64,000 bases of DNA from Euptelea pleiosperma (taxonomy: Eukaryota; Streptophyta; Magnoliopsida; Ranunculales; Eupteleaceae), in the NCBI GenBank assembly GCA_035048495.1, contig CM068548.1, forward strand, positions 4,722,714 to 4,786,713, read 5' to 3'. The position numbers and the translations under genes are program-made. Under the pieces are notes generated by a model. The model worked only from the letters and a program-made list of their open reading frames with translations. It made no database searches and was not told the DNA's origin. How positions within the stretch are numbered: position 1 is the stretch's first letter; every line of letters begins with the position of its first letter. Of the stretch, positions 10,590-20,695 are shown one piece after another.

Positions 10590-11645
10590 GAGAGAATGAA
10601 AGGTGAAGACAACCATCAAGCAAAAATATTCAAGCGAAGAATCATTCTCCTCTTTTTCTACATTTTTTTTTCGTTTCGGCAACCAAGTAAGTACCCCTTG
10701 TGCACCGCATCCCCTATTAGCGGTTTCATTTCTTAGTTTTAAAAGTCACTTGAAAAAAATAAAATAAAATAAAAAAATAAAATTTTTTTACTTTATTAGT
10801 GTAACTTTCTTTTTTTGCTTTATTAGTGTAGCTTCTTTCTTGCTTTATTAGTATAAAATCATTCTTGCTTTATTAGTATAAAAAGAAAAAGAAAAAAAAA
10901 TTATTGCTTTATTAGTGTAACATTATTTTGTTTTTTTCAGTTTACTTTTTTTTTTCTTGCTTCATTAGTGTAATTTTTTCTTGCTTTATTAGTATAATTT
11001 TTTCCTTTATTAGTATAATTTTTTTTGTTTGTGCATTCATTATGTTGATTTATTGCTTTAACATTTTTGCATTACAATACTTAAGGGCATTGGAACCCGA
11101 ATAAGATACGGTCAGGATTTCATCACCTGTTCCGTGGCCCACAAACCAACATCCTTGCATATGCGTATCCAAAGCCTAAATTAATATAAAAATTATTAGA
11201 CATTGGCCTTAGGGTTTCGAGCTCAATAGACAGAAGCGATTGTTAGCCACTCCAGTGAGGTCTTTCAAACTGACAATTAAGGATAGTCTCTGTCTAAGGA
11301 AAGAAGGACGTACCGTCATTAAGAAGGCATAGTGCCTCTCTTTCTTCCGTAGGAGTACTACTTGTTATTGGTTTGACAGAATTTAATTGGTAAGCTTTCA
11401 GGTTAATTCGGAACAGTTAGGAGCTGTCTAATTAGGAGAGATTTATTTTGGAAACACTCCAAATATTTAAAAGAAAAAAATTAAATAAAAAGAGTAGAAA
11501 AAAAATTGGTTACCCTTCACTTAAAATCAAATAAAAGCCAAATTTTGCTTGTGTGGTGTGCCAAGTTGTCCCAGTCTAGCATAATTAGAATTTTTTTTTT
11601 AGAGTCTAGGTTTTTCTAAGGATTTGGTTAGGATATTTCCAACAG
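10590..11645 (+). other. Untranslated leader with short repeats
   Basis: Leader between primer site and gag. From about 10,790 to 11,030 the word GCTTTATTAGTGTAA or a variant recurs about nine times between T-rich stretches. The rest (11,090-11,640) is unique sequence with no long frame. Long leaders are usual in Athila-type elements. Confidence 0.7.
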
Positions 11646-12500
11646 GTGGTACCCTGGCTCATGACAAATTGGATTCGTAAGAACGGTCGATTAGTTCAAT
11701 CTGAGTTATTCGATTCTATTTTTAAAGAAATGGGAGACCAAGAACAATCCCGTGCGATGACCTTAAAGGAGTACAAGTACCCCACAAGGTCTAGTCAGCC
11801 ATCATGTATTGTGCTACATGCAGCCATTGCCAATTTTGAATTAAAATCAGGCTTGATACAAATGCTCCTAGTCTTACTAGGGATGGCTTCCGAAAATCCA
11901 TACCATCATGTTAGAGAATTCGAAGATATTTGCAGTACAATGAAATACCAGCAAATGAGTGATGAATCTCTCAAACTTAGGTTGTTGCCATTCTCTTTAA
12001 AGGAAAAAGACAAGGCTTGGTTGCAAGCCTTACAGCCAAAAACCATCACCACTTGGGCAGGGTTAGTTGAAACATTTTATAAGGAATTCTACTCCAAACA
12101 AAAAACCGTGACAGTTCGTCAAACCCATAACACGTTCCGTCAAAATAAAGGGGAAACACTGTATGCGTATTTTGAAAGATTTAAGGATCTCTTACTTGAA
12201 TGTCCTTACCATAGCTTTGAGAAAATCAGACTTATCCAAATCCTTTATGAAGGTATGGACTACCCTATTAAGACCATGGTTGAGCCATTCTGTAATGTCG
12301 GTTTTACTGAAAAGACCGTGTACGATGCGTGAGAGTATTTAGAAGATGTAGTTGAAAACACGCTACAATGGGAACCAATTAGCACTGAACCTAGAAATCC
12401 ACCAACATCAATAGGGGTGGTATCCACAGGGTTGAGTCAAATTTTGAGAGTAGTGCCACAACGGCCGCATTGGTTAGAAGGATTGAAGCCCTAGAAATGA
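11646..12500 (+). pseudogene. gag: gag capsid region, Athila-like, broken
   Basis: Encodes the capsid-type Retrotrans_gag domain, which in an active element assembles the virus-like particle. The open part (228 codons) contains FELKSGLIQMLLVLLGMASE, YHHVREFEDICSTMKY, LPFSLKEKDKAWLQALQP, GETLYAYFERFKDLLLECPY and LIQILYEGMDYP, all in the order seen in plant Athila gag. A TGA replaces an expected Trp codon at 12330, since the same frame continues EYLEDVVENTLQWEP. A further TAG lies near 12493. The ATG at 11646 is simply the first in frame. The true start is uncertain. Non-functional. Confidence 0.85.
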
Positions 12501-12541
12501 ACAAATGAGGGAAACCTCATGCACCTCATCCTTCTAAATTT

Positions 12542-13183
12542 GTGGAATCTTCCATCTGTGTCCTTTGTGACAGTTTTGACCATATTGTCGAAAATTGCCC
12601 TAGGTTAACTATAGTCAAAGCTGAGCAAGCAAATGCACTTAATGCATTTCAGAAACCCAATCCAAACAATTACCCATATAGTGATACCTTCAATCCTGGT
12701 TGGCGTCACCATCCAAATTTCTCATGGAAGCAACCACAAGGAACTGGTGGATCATCATCCTTCCTAGGTCCCAGTCAGTACCCCTCTCATACTCAACAAT
12801 ACCCTATGAGTAACTAGTTTACTCAAGGCAACCATGTTGCTGCTCCACCACCAATATACCTCCCAATCAGAGGAAATCTTCTTTGGAGGACATGTTACAT
12901 CAATTCATGCAGACCCAGCAACAAAACTATCAGGCCCAAATTCAAACTAATCAGGCTCATACTCAGGCTATAGCCAAACTTGAAGTCTAGCTCGGTCAAA
13001 TTGCCGCTTCAGTGGGAGGGAGAGAGAGAGGGTAATTTCCCAGTCAAACAGTTCCCAACTCCAAGGGCCAATTTGAAATTGGTAGTAATTCAGGAGTACC
13101 CCATAATGAAGTCCAGGCCATTCACACTCTACGGTTTGGCAGGCAAGTGGACAACAAAGCTCGGAGAATCATTCTATGAGGTA
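12542..13183 (+). pseudogene. gag: gag zinc knuckle and gag-protease linker, broken
   Basis: The first frame (91 codons) starts with CVLCDSFDHIVENC, a CX2CX4HX4C zinc knuckle of the nucleocapsid type, followed by a proline/asparagine/tryptophan-rich stretch. In shifted frames the next 370 bp encode SLEDMLHQFMQTQQQNY, then AKLEV-stop-LGQIAAS and finally EVQAIHTLR, matching the linker before protease in Athila-like polyproteins. At least two frameshifts and one stop are visible. The sequence ends at the junction with the duplicated segment, so protease is missing. Confidence 0.8.
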
Positions 13184-14475
13184 GAGCAAGATTCTAGAGC
13201 CTAAACATAATCTATTTCTTGCATGTTTCACAAGTTATCCATCATCACGCTATCATTCAAATCATAAGACATAAAGGGGTTGTTTGGTTGCAGGAAAAAG
13301 TCTATATAAAATAGACTATGACTCTCATAAGTAAAACCTTGTCTTTGGAAGCACATATCTACACCCCAAAACACATTAAAAGCTTCCTTTTCTAGGTGGA
13401 TCCGTATTCCACATGTTGCAAGCCAAACAAGGATTCATTGCAACTAGGGTTTAGCTAAAACCAAACACACCCCCTGAAGCCTGAACTCTGAAGATTGAAC
13501 ACTATCCCTTATCTGGTTTATTTTTGTGTCATGCGATCCTTCCCTGTCCTCGCTTATGAGCATTAATTACTATGAACCTATACATTCAAAGCTGGAAGTT
13601 AGTGCATTATTTAATTAATTATTTACAACATTCCATGACAAGATTGAATTCATGCGATATTTGATATAGATTGAAGCTTCACCACCGTTGATGCATCACA
13701 CCTAGGAGTTCCTCAATGTGATATGTTGACCTGATTGTATGAATACGACCACTCAACTTGTAGAGTTTGTTTTGGTTGTATATATGAAAGTGATAGACGG
13801 CTTGATCATGGGTAATATTGTGGGGAACCAATTAAAAATGAACTGGAACCGGAACCAAATAAAAAATAATGGTTCTGGTTCTTGGTAGTTTAGTATGGAA
13901 CCAGAACCGAACCGATAGGAACTGGAACCGATATATAAATATATTGTTAAAATTCTCATATTATCAACATTGGATCAAATGTATCCAGTTCTGGCCACCT
14001 TAGGAACCAAACTAGAACTGACCCGTTGAACCCCTAGGGATATGTGGTGTCATTATAAATCTTGTTGGTGGACGTGAGGTACCAGTTGCTGCTCTTAGTG
14101 AGTAGTGACTCATTTGAACGAGTAAAACTTTGCTGACGGATGACTGTCAGAGTTGCTGATGTATTACAATACGAGCCACGTGGCATATTCTTAAAGATTT
14201 CTGATGGTATGGGTGTTTGGCCCAACCTAGGTGGGCCTAAAGACCAAAAATTAGTCATATTATTGATTTATAAGCATTGGATTGGAGTCTATTTTCATGG
14301 GTTAATTTTTAACTGAGGAATTTTAGCATTATAGCACATTATTTGGGGTACAAAGATCCAAAGGTTTGAAATCACTAATATTCAGGCTGATTTTGGTATT
14401 TAGGTCCACCTAGGGATGGCCAAAAATCCCTCTGATCACTGTCCTCTAAGAGTGCCATGTGGATTATATTGTGGT
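13177..14475 (+). repeat. Segmental duplication, copy 2
   Basis: Direct repeat of 8020-9431 with numerous substitutions and several deletions (about 45 bp near 13,210 and about 75 bp near 13,985). Unlike copy 1 it retains the whole foldback MITE (14120-14495). The left edge abuts the truncated gag. Confidence 0.8.
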
Positions 14476-14495
14476 GTGTCAGCAATGTTTTACTC
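14120..14495. mobile_element. Foldback MITE, intact, with degenerate 10-bp TSD
   Basis: It begins GAGTAAAACTTTGCTGACGG and ends CAGCAATGTTTTACTC. TCATTTGAAC precedes it and TGATTCGAAC follows it (8 of 10 identical), a decayed 9-10 bp duplication. It contains GCCACGTGGC (14175-14184). The copy in segment 1 (from 9088) is cut by the LTR at 9432. Confidence 0.75.
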
Positions 14496-14505
14496 TGATT
14501 CGAAC

Positions 14506-15309
14506 TCCTCAATTTGATGGTCACAAGACTCACATCTATGTTGGACTCACAGGGAGATAATAAGGGCTGATTTTTGGTGACTAGTATAGATGTTTATTAC
14601 TACTTTAAAGTCAAAACTTGGGTTCTAACGAGACGATTACCACGGCACCTATTGGTTGCCTATCACCCAAAAAAAAAAACTAAAAAACAAAAAAAAACAA
14701 AAAAATAAAAAATAAATAAACAAAAAAGACAAAATAAAAATAGTTCATTAAATGTCCCTTCTACCATATTCACTCATGGGTTATCAAAACTTACTCTCAA
14801 TTAAAAAAAAAACTAGATTTAACTACTTAATTACTTATCATGCCATTAATTATTTTTTCAGTATAGCTCATTCATGATCAATAAATCTATATAACAAAAT
14901 AGGGAAGTTGTCTTATCCCTTATCTTATCCAGCTTCATAAAGATAAAGAGTGGTTGAGATCAGATCCATCTATGTTGGACTGTCGGATCTCAGTCACTCC
15001 TACTCATTTATTCGCCTCTAGCTATGATTTTTGTGAAAATATGAAACTTCACTATACGGGCTAGGATTTGGTGTACGTCTACCAAATATATGTCAAACAT
15101 AAATGGGGTCAATGGGCCCAAAAGCAGGCAGATGGTTGTATTAGCACAATACTGTAGCATGTATTCAAACCATTTCAATACTTTAAAATGGTTTGTGGGA
15201 ATCTCGATGACATTGGTGGGAATCTCGATGGCATTGGTGGTCTCTGGACCTTGGGATCCCACGCTACGACAATACTTAATCTATAGTATTTATCAGCTAG
15301 ACCATTAGG
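14506..15309. other. Spacer with A-rich tract
   Basis: No gene seen. 14,665-14,745 is an A-rich, low-complexity tract (AAAAAACAAAAAAA-like). 15,205-15,240 contains a short direct repeat, GGGAATCTCGATGRCATTGGT, twice. Confidence 0.5.
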
Positions 15310-15620
15310 ATGGCCCACCAATGGCATAATGGATTTGGACCTCCCCCATTACATTATGTACCATTTTAACGCTTAGAAAATAATGACCGTTATTTTTCGA
15401 TAATAACGAAAGTAATGACTGTTATTTTTTGAAAAAGATTTGTTAAAAAAACGTCTGTTATTTCTATTATTTTCAATTGTTTTCCGTATTGTCCATGATT
15501 TTTTGTTATAAATTGTATTGAAAATTTGAATTTTAGTGCTGTTATTTTCTATTTTTGCCCTTGCGTGTTACAATCCGTTATAACAAAAAAATGAAAACAC
15601 CCCCAATCCGTTGTATTGTT
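15310..15620 (+). repeat. GTTATAACG-rich dispersed repeat
   Basis: Fourth copy of the family: ACATTATGTACCATTTTAAC near the start, TTTTTCGATAATAACG, GAAAATTTGAATTTTAG, and CCCCCAATCCGTTGTATTG at the end. 15,621-16,260 holds only short repeated pieces (a CATTAAATG...CCACAATTTGCA motif at about 15,770 and 16,040) and a decayed MITE arm at 16,205-16,255. Confidence 0.55.
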
Positions 15621-16260
15621 TGGGTGTCGAAGGCACTCAGTTTTTGCAAACACATTTGTCGGGGAGTGCCGTGGGCACAATCCACCCACTAGTTAATTAC
15701 ATATCATTTCATTTTATTTTAAAAACAACCCTTTTTAATTACATCACATACCATGTCTTTTTTAAGTGTGCCATGAGTTGCCACAATTTGCAAATTCACC
15801 CCTCCGAACTAATCATACAAACTGCCTTTTGGGTGCGCGTACATGGGAATCTATTTTTTTTGAAGGCTTCCTTCATCTCAGTCCACTGAACAATGGTATC
15901 CTCATCAGCTCTCTCTAGAAACTTTCTTATTTTGCCACTTCTTCAAAAATGGTTCCTACAATCACTCATGTGGAAAGCTCGTGCGGCCCAGCTAGGCACC
16001 TATTACTTACCTTTAAAAAAACACAAGGACCTATTAGTTCATTAAATGCCCCTTGATCTAACCGTGCCTTATCACAATTTACAGATTTGCCCATCTAAAC
16101 TAATTCTTCCAAAACTACCCTTTGGGCTCTTATTTTGCCACTTCTTTTAAGGACACCCCACTAGTCATTATAAAACAAAATGTAATGAACATTGATGACG
16201 GACCACCGTATGAGCCATGTGGCACACTCTTATAGACCAGCAATCGTATGAATGTTTGTG

Positions 16261-18844
16261 TAATACCCTGAACTTTCTTTCTAGTATATTATGATAAATT
16301 CACCTAAGAATAAAAATTAAACCTTTTTCAGACTTCTGTTATTATTTTAATGAATAAATATTATGCTCGAGTATGTACGTTTAATTTGGTTCTATTCTGA
16401 CAACTTTGAATAACCTACTGTTTTTGGAACTCACTCTTTAGGGCTAATTTCTTGCTAAAAACTAATGAACCATAACTTGTAGGGGACTTTTTCTTATCGC
16501 AACTAATATTCCAGAATTTATATAAAAAAATTATTTAGTAGGCCCAGAATACCAAAAATATTTCTAAACTACCCTTACCAGCTTATTTGAGAAATTTAGA
16601 ACCTTTCTTGAGACATGAAAACCTTAGCGGAAGATTTTAGAGATTTAAATAAAAATGGTATTTTCATAATTTTTAAACTTTTCTACCATTCCTTTATTTT
16701 AAAAAATAGTATTTAATAATATTTTATTTATTTAATAGGAGTGTGGGACCTACGAATCACTTTTTGGGTCACTCCAAGGTCATCTTGATACTTTTCTAAG
16801 ACTGAAAATATTTTTGTGATTTATGTGTACTTAGGCCCCGTTTGGCAAACCAGTAGAAGCAAAAAGTAACTTCTAAATTAAGTTGCTGAATTTAAAAGTT
16901 ATCATCTAGAAGCAAAAGTTTGTTTGGTGAAACACCGACTTATAAGTCAAAAAGTAAAAAAGTTAGTTTGGTAGGAATTAAGTCAAAATGTTATTTTTTA
17001 TAATTTTATATACATATTATATTCTAATAAATCATTAATAAAGATCATAAACCAAAATCACATTTTTTTTTAATTTTTTTTAATTATAATTGATCAGTAA
17101 TAAACAACACACCAAGTGAGTCATTTTATGGGTAATTATTTTTTTCAAAAAAGAGATGGTCTATCCACACTTCATAATGTGAAGTTTACAAGGGTAAAAC
17201 TGGCATTTGAAAAGATTCACGTAAAATTAGAAGAGTCAGTTCCGCAATTTTTTTTTTTGACGTTTGCTTCCACCACACTTCACGTATTGTCTTCTATGCT
17301 TTTGAATTTTTTTTGTCTTTTTCTTTTTTTTTGTTCCTCTTTTTTTCACATGTTGTACATTTGTACTTGCCTCACCTCTTTTTTATACTTTTTTTTTGTT
17401 ACTTTTTTTTCTTTTCTTTGATAGGATTGATCTTCGGCCGTGGTTCTTACTGGTCAGTGATGGTTCTTCGACGGCGTTGCAGGTGGTGCATCGGTTGGTA
17501 GGGTTATACAGGCTGACAAGGATGTTATGTAGTCCGACTAAGGTGATAGCGCGCTTGGCGTTGAAGTGGATCGCTAGCTGAGACATCATGTTGGTTTTCG
17601 GAGCTAACGGCTAAGTTGTGGGGCTAACGACAAAGATTCGAGGCTAACGGCCCGAGTATGGAACCAATCGGCCAAGTTGAGGACCTTTCAGTTAGGTTGT
17701 GGAGCTCACGGCCAAGCTTTTGACATTAAGTGCAGATCTATCATGTTGCTTGGTGTTGCTCGGCATGATAAGGAGACCTTGCCTCTGTTGTTCCTGGGCT
17801 CCCAAATTGAAGTTGCCAATCACAAGGTTTGATTAGGTGATGGATGGTTGAGTCGACGGTAGGGATTGGGTTAGACCCTTCTCATGATTAGAATCATGTG
17901 TTGGGGACTAGGTTGTGCAACAGGGCGGATGATTGCATGGATTTTGGGTAGGTGAGCACGGGTGACATGAGAGATACATGCTACTCATTTTTTTTTGTAA
18001 ATAGGTGACGCTTGGTCAAGTGAAGAAGTTGCTGGGGATGGCTATGGTAGCATTAGGTTCTCTATCAACCTAGGTGAGGAAATCGGTTGTGTCTCAATGG
18101 TTGGTAGGTGGAAGCTGTGCATGCGTGGATCCAACGGCTAAGATGAAGTTGCTTGGTGGCCATAGGCTGACGGAGATGGGGAGAAAAAGGTGTTGCTTTC
18201 CATCTTCAAGAGACTTGGCATGGTGGCACACAAATTGATCACCATGTGGCAACCCTTAGTGAGCACTACTTGTATGGATGTTTTCCCACCTGTATCTAGA
18301 TCTGTTGGTTTATGAAGACTGTCGGCCAAGTTTGGTCGACACTGAGTATAGATGATGAATGCTTGGATGTCTCCTGGGTGTTGATGCACGCCGATGGATT
18401 TAGTCAGCAAGCCATGGAGGAACATGGCCGGTGTGTCGGTCGTGCTATGAAGATGCTGGTCGGCTTATAGGGGTGGGGACCAACATCGGGTGAGGTGGCA
18501 GGCGGTGATCTGCGGTATATAGGTCGCATTGATGGCCTTGATCATTTTTTTTTTCAATTTTTTTGGGGGGGAGGGTGTCGGTTGCAAGATGGCTAGGGAA
18601 GAAGTTGGAAGGTGACCACATGCTAGCTGTTGGTGTAATATTTGTGGCAAAAGTTAAGGTCACGCCAAGTGGGAGAGCGTTCGCGCCATCAAGCAATCAC
18701 GTAGTGGCCCAAACTTTGTAGGGCCCACCTCAAAATGTCACATAGCACACCCTAGACGATTCTGATTGTCCTTTATTTAGGTTCTTATGGGTACCAAATC
18801 TGTGACATCTGTGTGGATGCTCAGGATGGTGACACATTTATATG
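16261..18844. other. Unassigned region, possible LTR remnants
   Basis: No gene is supported. At 16,832 TAGGCCCCGTTTGGCAAA resembles the terminus of hAT-type MITEs, but I find no matching right end. 17,240-17,410 is T-rich. 17,598-17,720 has irregular short repeats around GAGCTAACGGCCAAGTT. 17,430-18,700 is GC-richer with scattered short frames that do not resemble any family I know. It could be untranslated parts of a Tat-like element. Confidence 0.4.
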
Positions 18845-19018
18845 TCCGAGGCCGAGACCTTTTTTGGAGTGGCCGAAGCCGATACCTATTTGGAGTGGCC
18901 AAGGCCGAGACCTGTTTGTATGGTCCAGGCTGTGACCTGTTCGGAGTGGCCGAAGCTGAGACCTGTTTGGAGTGCCCGAGACTTGTTTGGAATGGCCGAG
19001 GTCGAGACCTGTTGGAAT
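18845..19018 (+). repeat. 26-bp minisatellite
   Basis: About seven units with consensus GGCCGAAGCCGAGACCTGTT plus TGGAGT. Units start at 18845, 18871, 18897, 18922, 18948, 18974 and 18994, two units being 25 bp and one 20 bp. The array ends where sequence shared with 46557-46710 begins, so it may belong to the LTR of the Tat-like host element. Confidence 0.85.
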
Positions 19019-19226
19019 GACCAATGCTAAGATCAATCTAAGGTGCAGAGGGAGAACATAGAAACCCTATGCCGACAAAGGAACCTAACATCTCAACATG
19101 ACGTGTCGAGGATAGAAGAGGACGGTACAGAGTTGGTTGACTGACAGGGTAGTTGGTTATCCTTGTCAGGACACAAATCAGTCGGCGGTAGGTGAGGGTT
19201 GATGGGATCCCACAGGAGTAGGTAAT
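19019..19226 (+). repeat. Putative 5' LTR piece of Tat-like element
   Basis: 19,019-19,165 matches 46,557-46,710 over about 150 bp (GATCAATCTAAGGTGC, GGAACCTAACATCTC, TGACAGGGTAGTTGGTT). It is cut at 19,226 by the minus-strand element. The right continuation after that element (30,914 onward) repeats the GACTGACATGGTAGT style of sequence, so both belong to one split LTR. Orientation and outer limit are inferred. Confidence 0.5.
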
Positions 19227-20046
19227 TGAAAGTAAGGTTTTCCATGTCGTCGGATCGAAAACCCTAGATTTCAACAATATTTGTAATTCCAGTTCACTTT
19301 AAATCCTGCAAAAATGCAGGCTTTGTATAGCGATATGTTGGATGTCGAATCCGCACTCGGGGTTAGGGAACACAATTTTTTGAAACATTAAAACAATAAA
19401 AAGTGCTTGAAAATATGGATGGAAGGGTAAGAGTGGTGATTAATGATTGAGATTTAAAATAATCTTTTTAGAGAGATTACTATCAACTAATTAACATAAC
19501 TAAAGAGAAAGAAACACCATAAACGGAATAGAGAAACTTATTTATTAAAATAATATAAATTACAATACTTGAATCTAATTTATTCATAAAAGAAAATAAA
19601 ATAAATAACCATCACTCTAGAAAGCATTATAAGAGAAGAAATATAGAGAGAAAGAACAAGATTTTAGAGAGAAAATGAAAGAGAAGATAGAAAATTGATA
19701 TTTACCTTGGTAAGTTACCAATGGAGAAGAGGTCTACAAGGCCGTGTTCCTGTTAGTTTTTGGATGAGAACCGAACTAGGGAGAGGAGAGAGATAGAAGG
19801 TTTAGAGAAGAAGGGAGATGGAACCTAGGGTTAGATTGTGAGAGGGGAGAGAACCGAATTCTAAGGGAATCCTAGGTCCCTTATATAGATTTTAGGAGAA
19901 AGAGAGTGAATCCATGTGAAGGTTTGTTGAGTTATAAGGGCCATTGGATCTTGTGAGATCCAACGGTTGAGGGAGAGATCCATTTCTTTTAGAGAAAAGG
20001 GGAGAGAGGAATCGGTCAAGTGAAACCGATTCTCTCTAGGTGTTGC

Positions 20047-20118
20047 AAAAGGGCATGGGCATGGGCATGGGTCATGGGTATGGGTCATGGTTCATGGGTA
20101 TGGGCATGGGTCATGGTG
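20047..20118 (+). repeat. CATGGG hexamer-like tract in LTR
   Basis: Irregular GGGCATGGGCATGGGT and GGGTATGGGTCAT units. The partner LTR has the same tract at 30,255-30,333. It is not the plant telomere repeat TTTAGGG. Confidence 0.75.
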
Positions 20119-20175
20119 TGCCAAGATAGAGAGAGAAATAGGAGAGAGGTGAGAGAAAATACAAAAATAATAGAA

Positions 20176-20245
20176 CTACAGGGTCTTGAACCCTGGTCTT
20201 CTTTATTCTCCTTCATCCGCTCCACCAATTAGTCAAACTAGCTTT
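20176..20245 (-). other. tRNA-like segment inside LTR (element 1, left)
   Basis: On the minus strand CAGGGTTCAAGACCCTG can form a 5-bp stem with the 7-base loop TTCAAGA, exactly a tRNA T-arm. About 30-35 bases upstream lies TTGACTAATTGGTGG, which resembles a D-arm/box A. Equivalent segments lie at 30,398-30,465, 48,702-48,765, 55,211-55,275 and (plus strand) 31,925-31,990. Confidence 0.5.
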
Positions 20246-20695
20246 TGATATCAATTGGTGTGGCTTTTAACACCTTAGTCCTTCTCTTGGTCTTCAACTC
20301 TTCCGCTCTCTTTTGGTCCTTAGTCTGGCTCTATGATCCTCTAGCTTTGTTCGCACTTGGCTTCTATCTTCTTATCCTCGCATGTTGGCTCTTTAAGCTT
20401 TGATAGAGGTCTTCTGTGGTTGATCGTGGGCCCGCTAGTCTTGAGAATCGCCCGATAGTGTCTCCTACAAGTGAAAAAGCGCGTAATGAGATTCAACTAA
20501 AACGACTTGATACTAGACTATCTGAAATACGTATATTTCATGCAAATAGTCAATTTTTGTCTAAAGAATGTGTTTTACATAATGGAAGAAACTCTTACGT
20601 AAAAAAGTTGACGAAAAGATAAGTTTTACGTAGGAGAATGTGACATCGCTATAAGGATAATTACTTAAAATAAGCACTTTTGAGCAAATATCACA

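Larger units (their letters stand above)
9432..13183 (+). mobile_element. Truncated Athila-like LTR retrotransposon
   Basis: A Ty3/gypsy element represented by its 5' LTR, primer-binding site, leader and gag up to the sequence resembling the LRSGK motif before protease. Protease, RT, integrase and 3' LTR are absent. It joins abruptly to the second copy of the segmental duplication at about 13,183. It inserted into a foldback MITE (left flank AAGAGTGCC). Stops and frameshifts in gag show it is old and inactive. Confidence 0.85.
19227..20695 (-). repeat. 3' LTR of element 1 (short form)
   Basis: Plus-strand limits are TGAAAGTAAGGTTTTCC and GAGCAAATATCACA, so on the minus strand it runs TGTGATATTTGC...CTTTCA. 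It is 1,469 bp against about 2.7 kb for its partner. The last 800 bp (19,900-20,695) are very similar to 30,105-30,910, but the first part is much more diverged and a 1.2-kb central segment is missing. It contains a TATA-like TATATAA (minus, 19881-19887), a CATGGG hexamer tract (20,047-20,118) and a tRNA-like segment (20,176-20,245). Confidence 0.75.

Noticed and set aside
16832..17100. hAT MITE starting GGCCCCGTTTGG
   Set aside because: Only one candidate end is seen. No inverted partner or 8-bp duplication found.
17116..17421. Small plus-strand ORF (101 codons) with a hydrophobic C-terminus
   Set aside because: The hydrophobic part is a T-rich low-complexity tract. No homology or gene context is recognisable.
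20047..20118. Interstitial telomere repeat
   Set aside because: Units are CATGGG and variants, not TTTAGGG, and the tract is a shared part of both LTRs.
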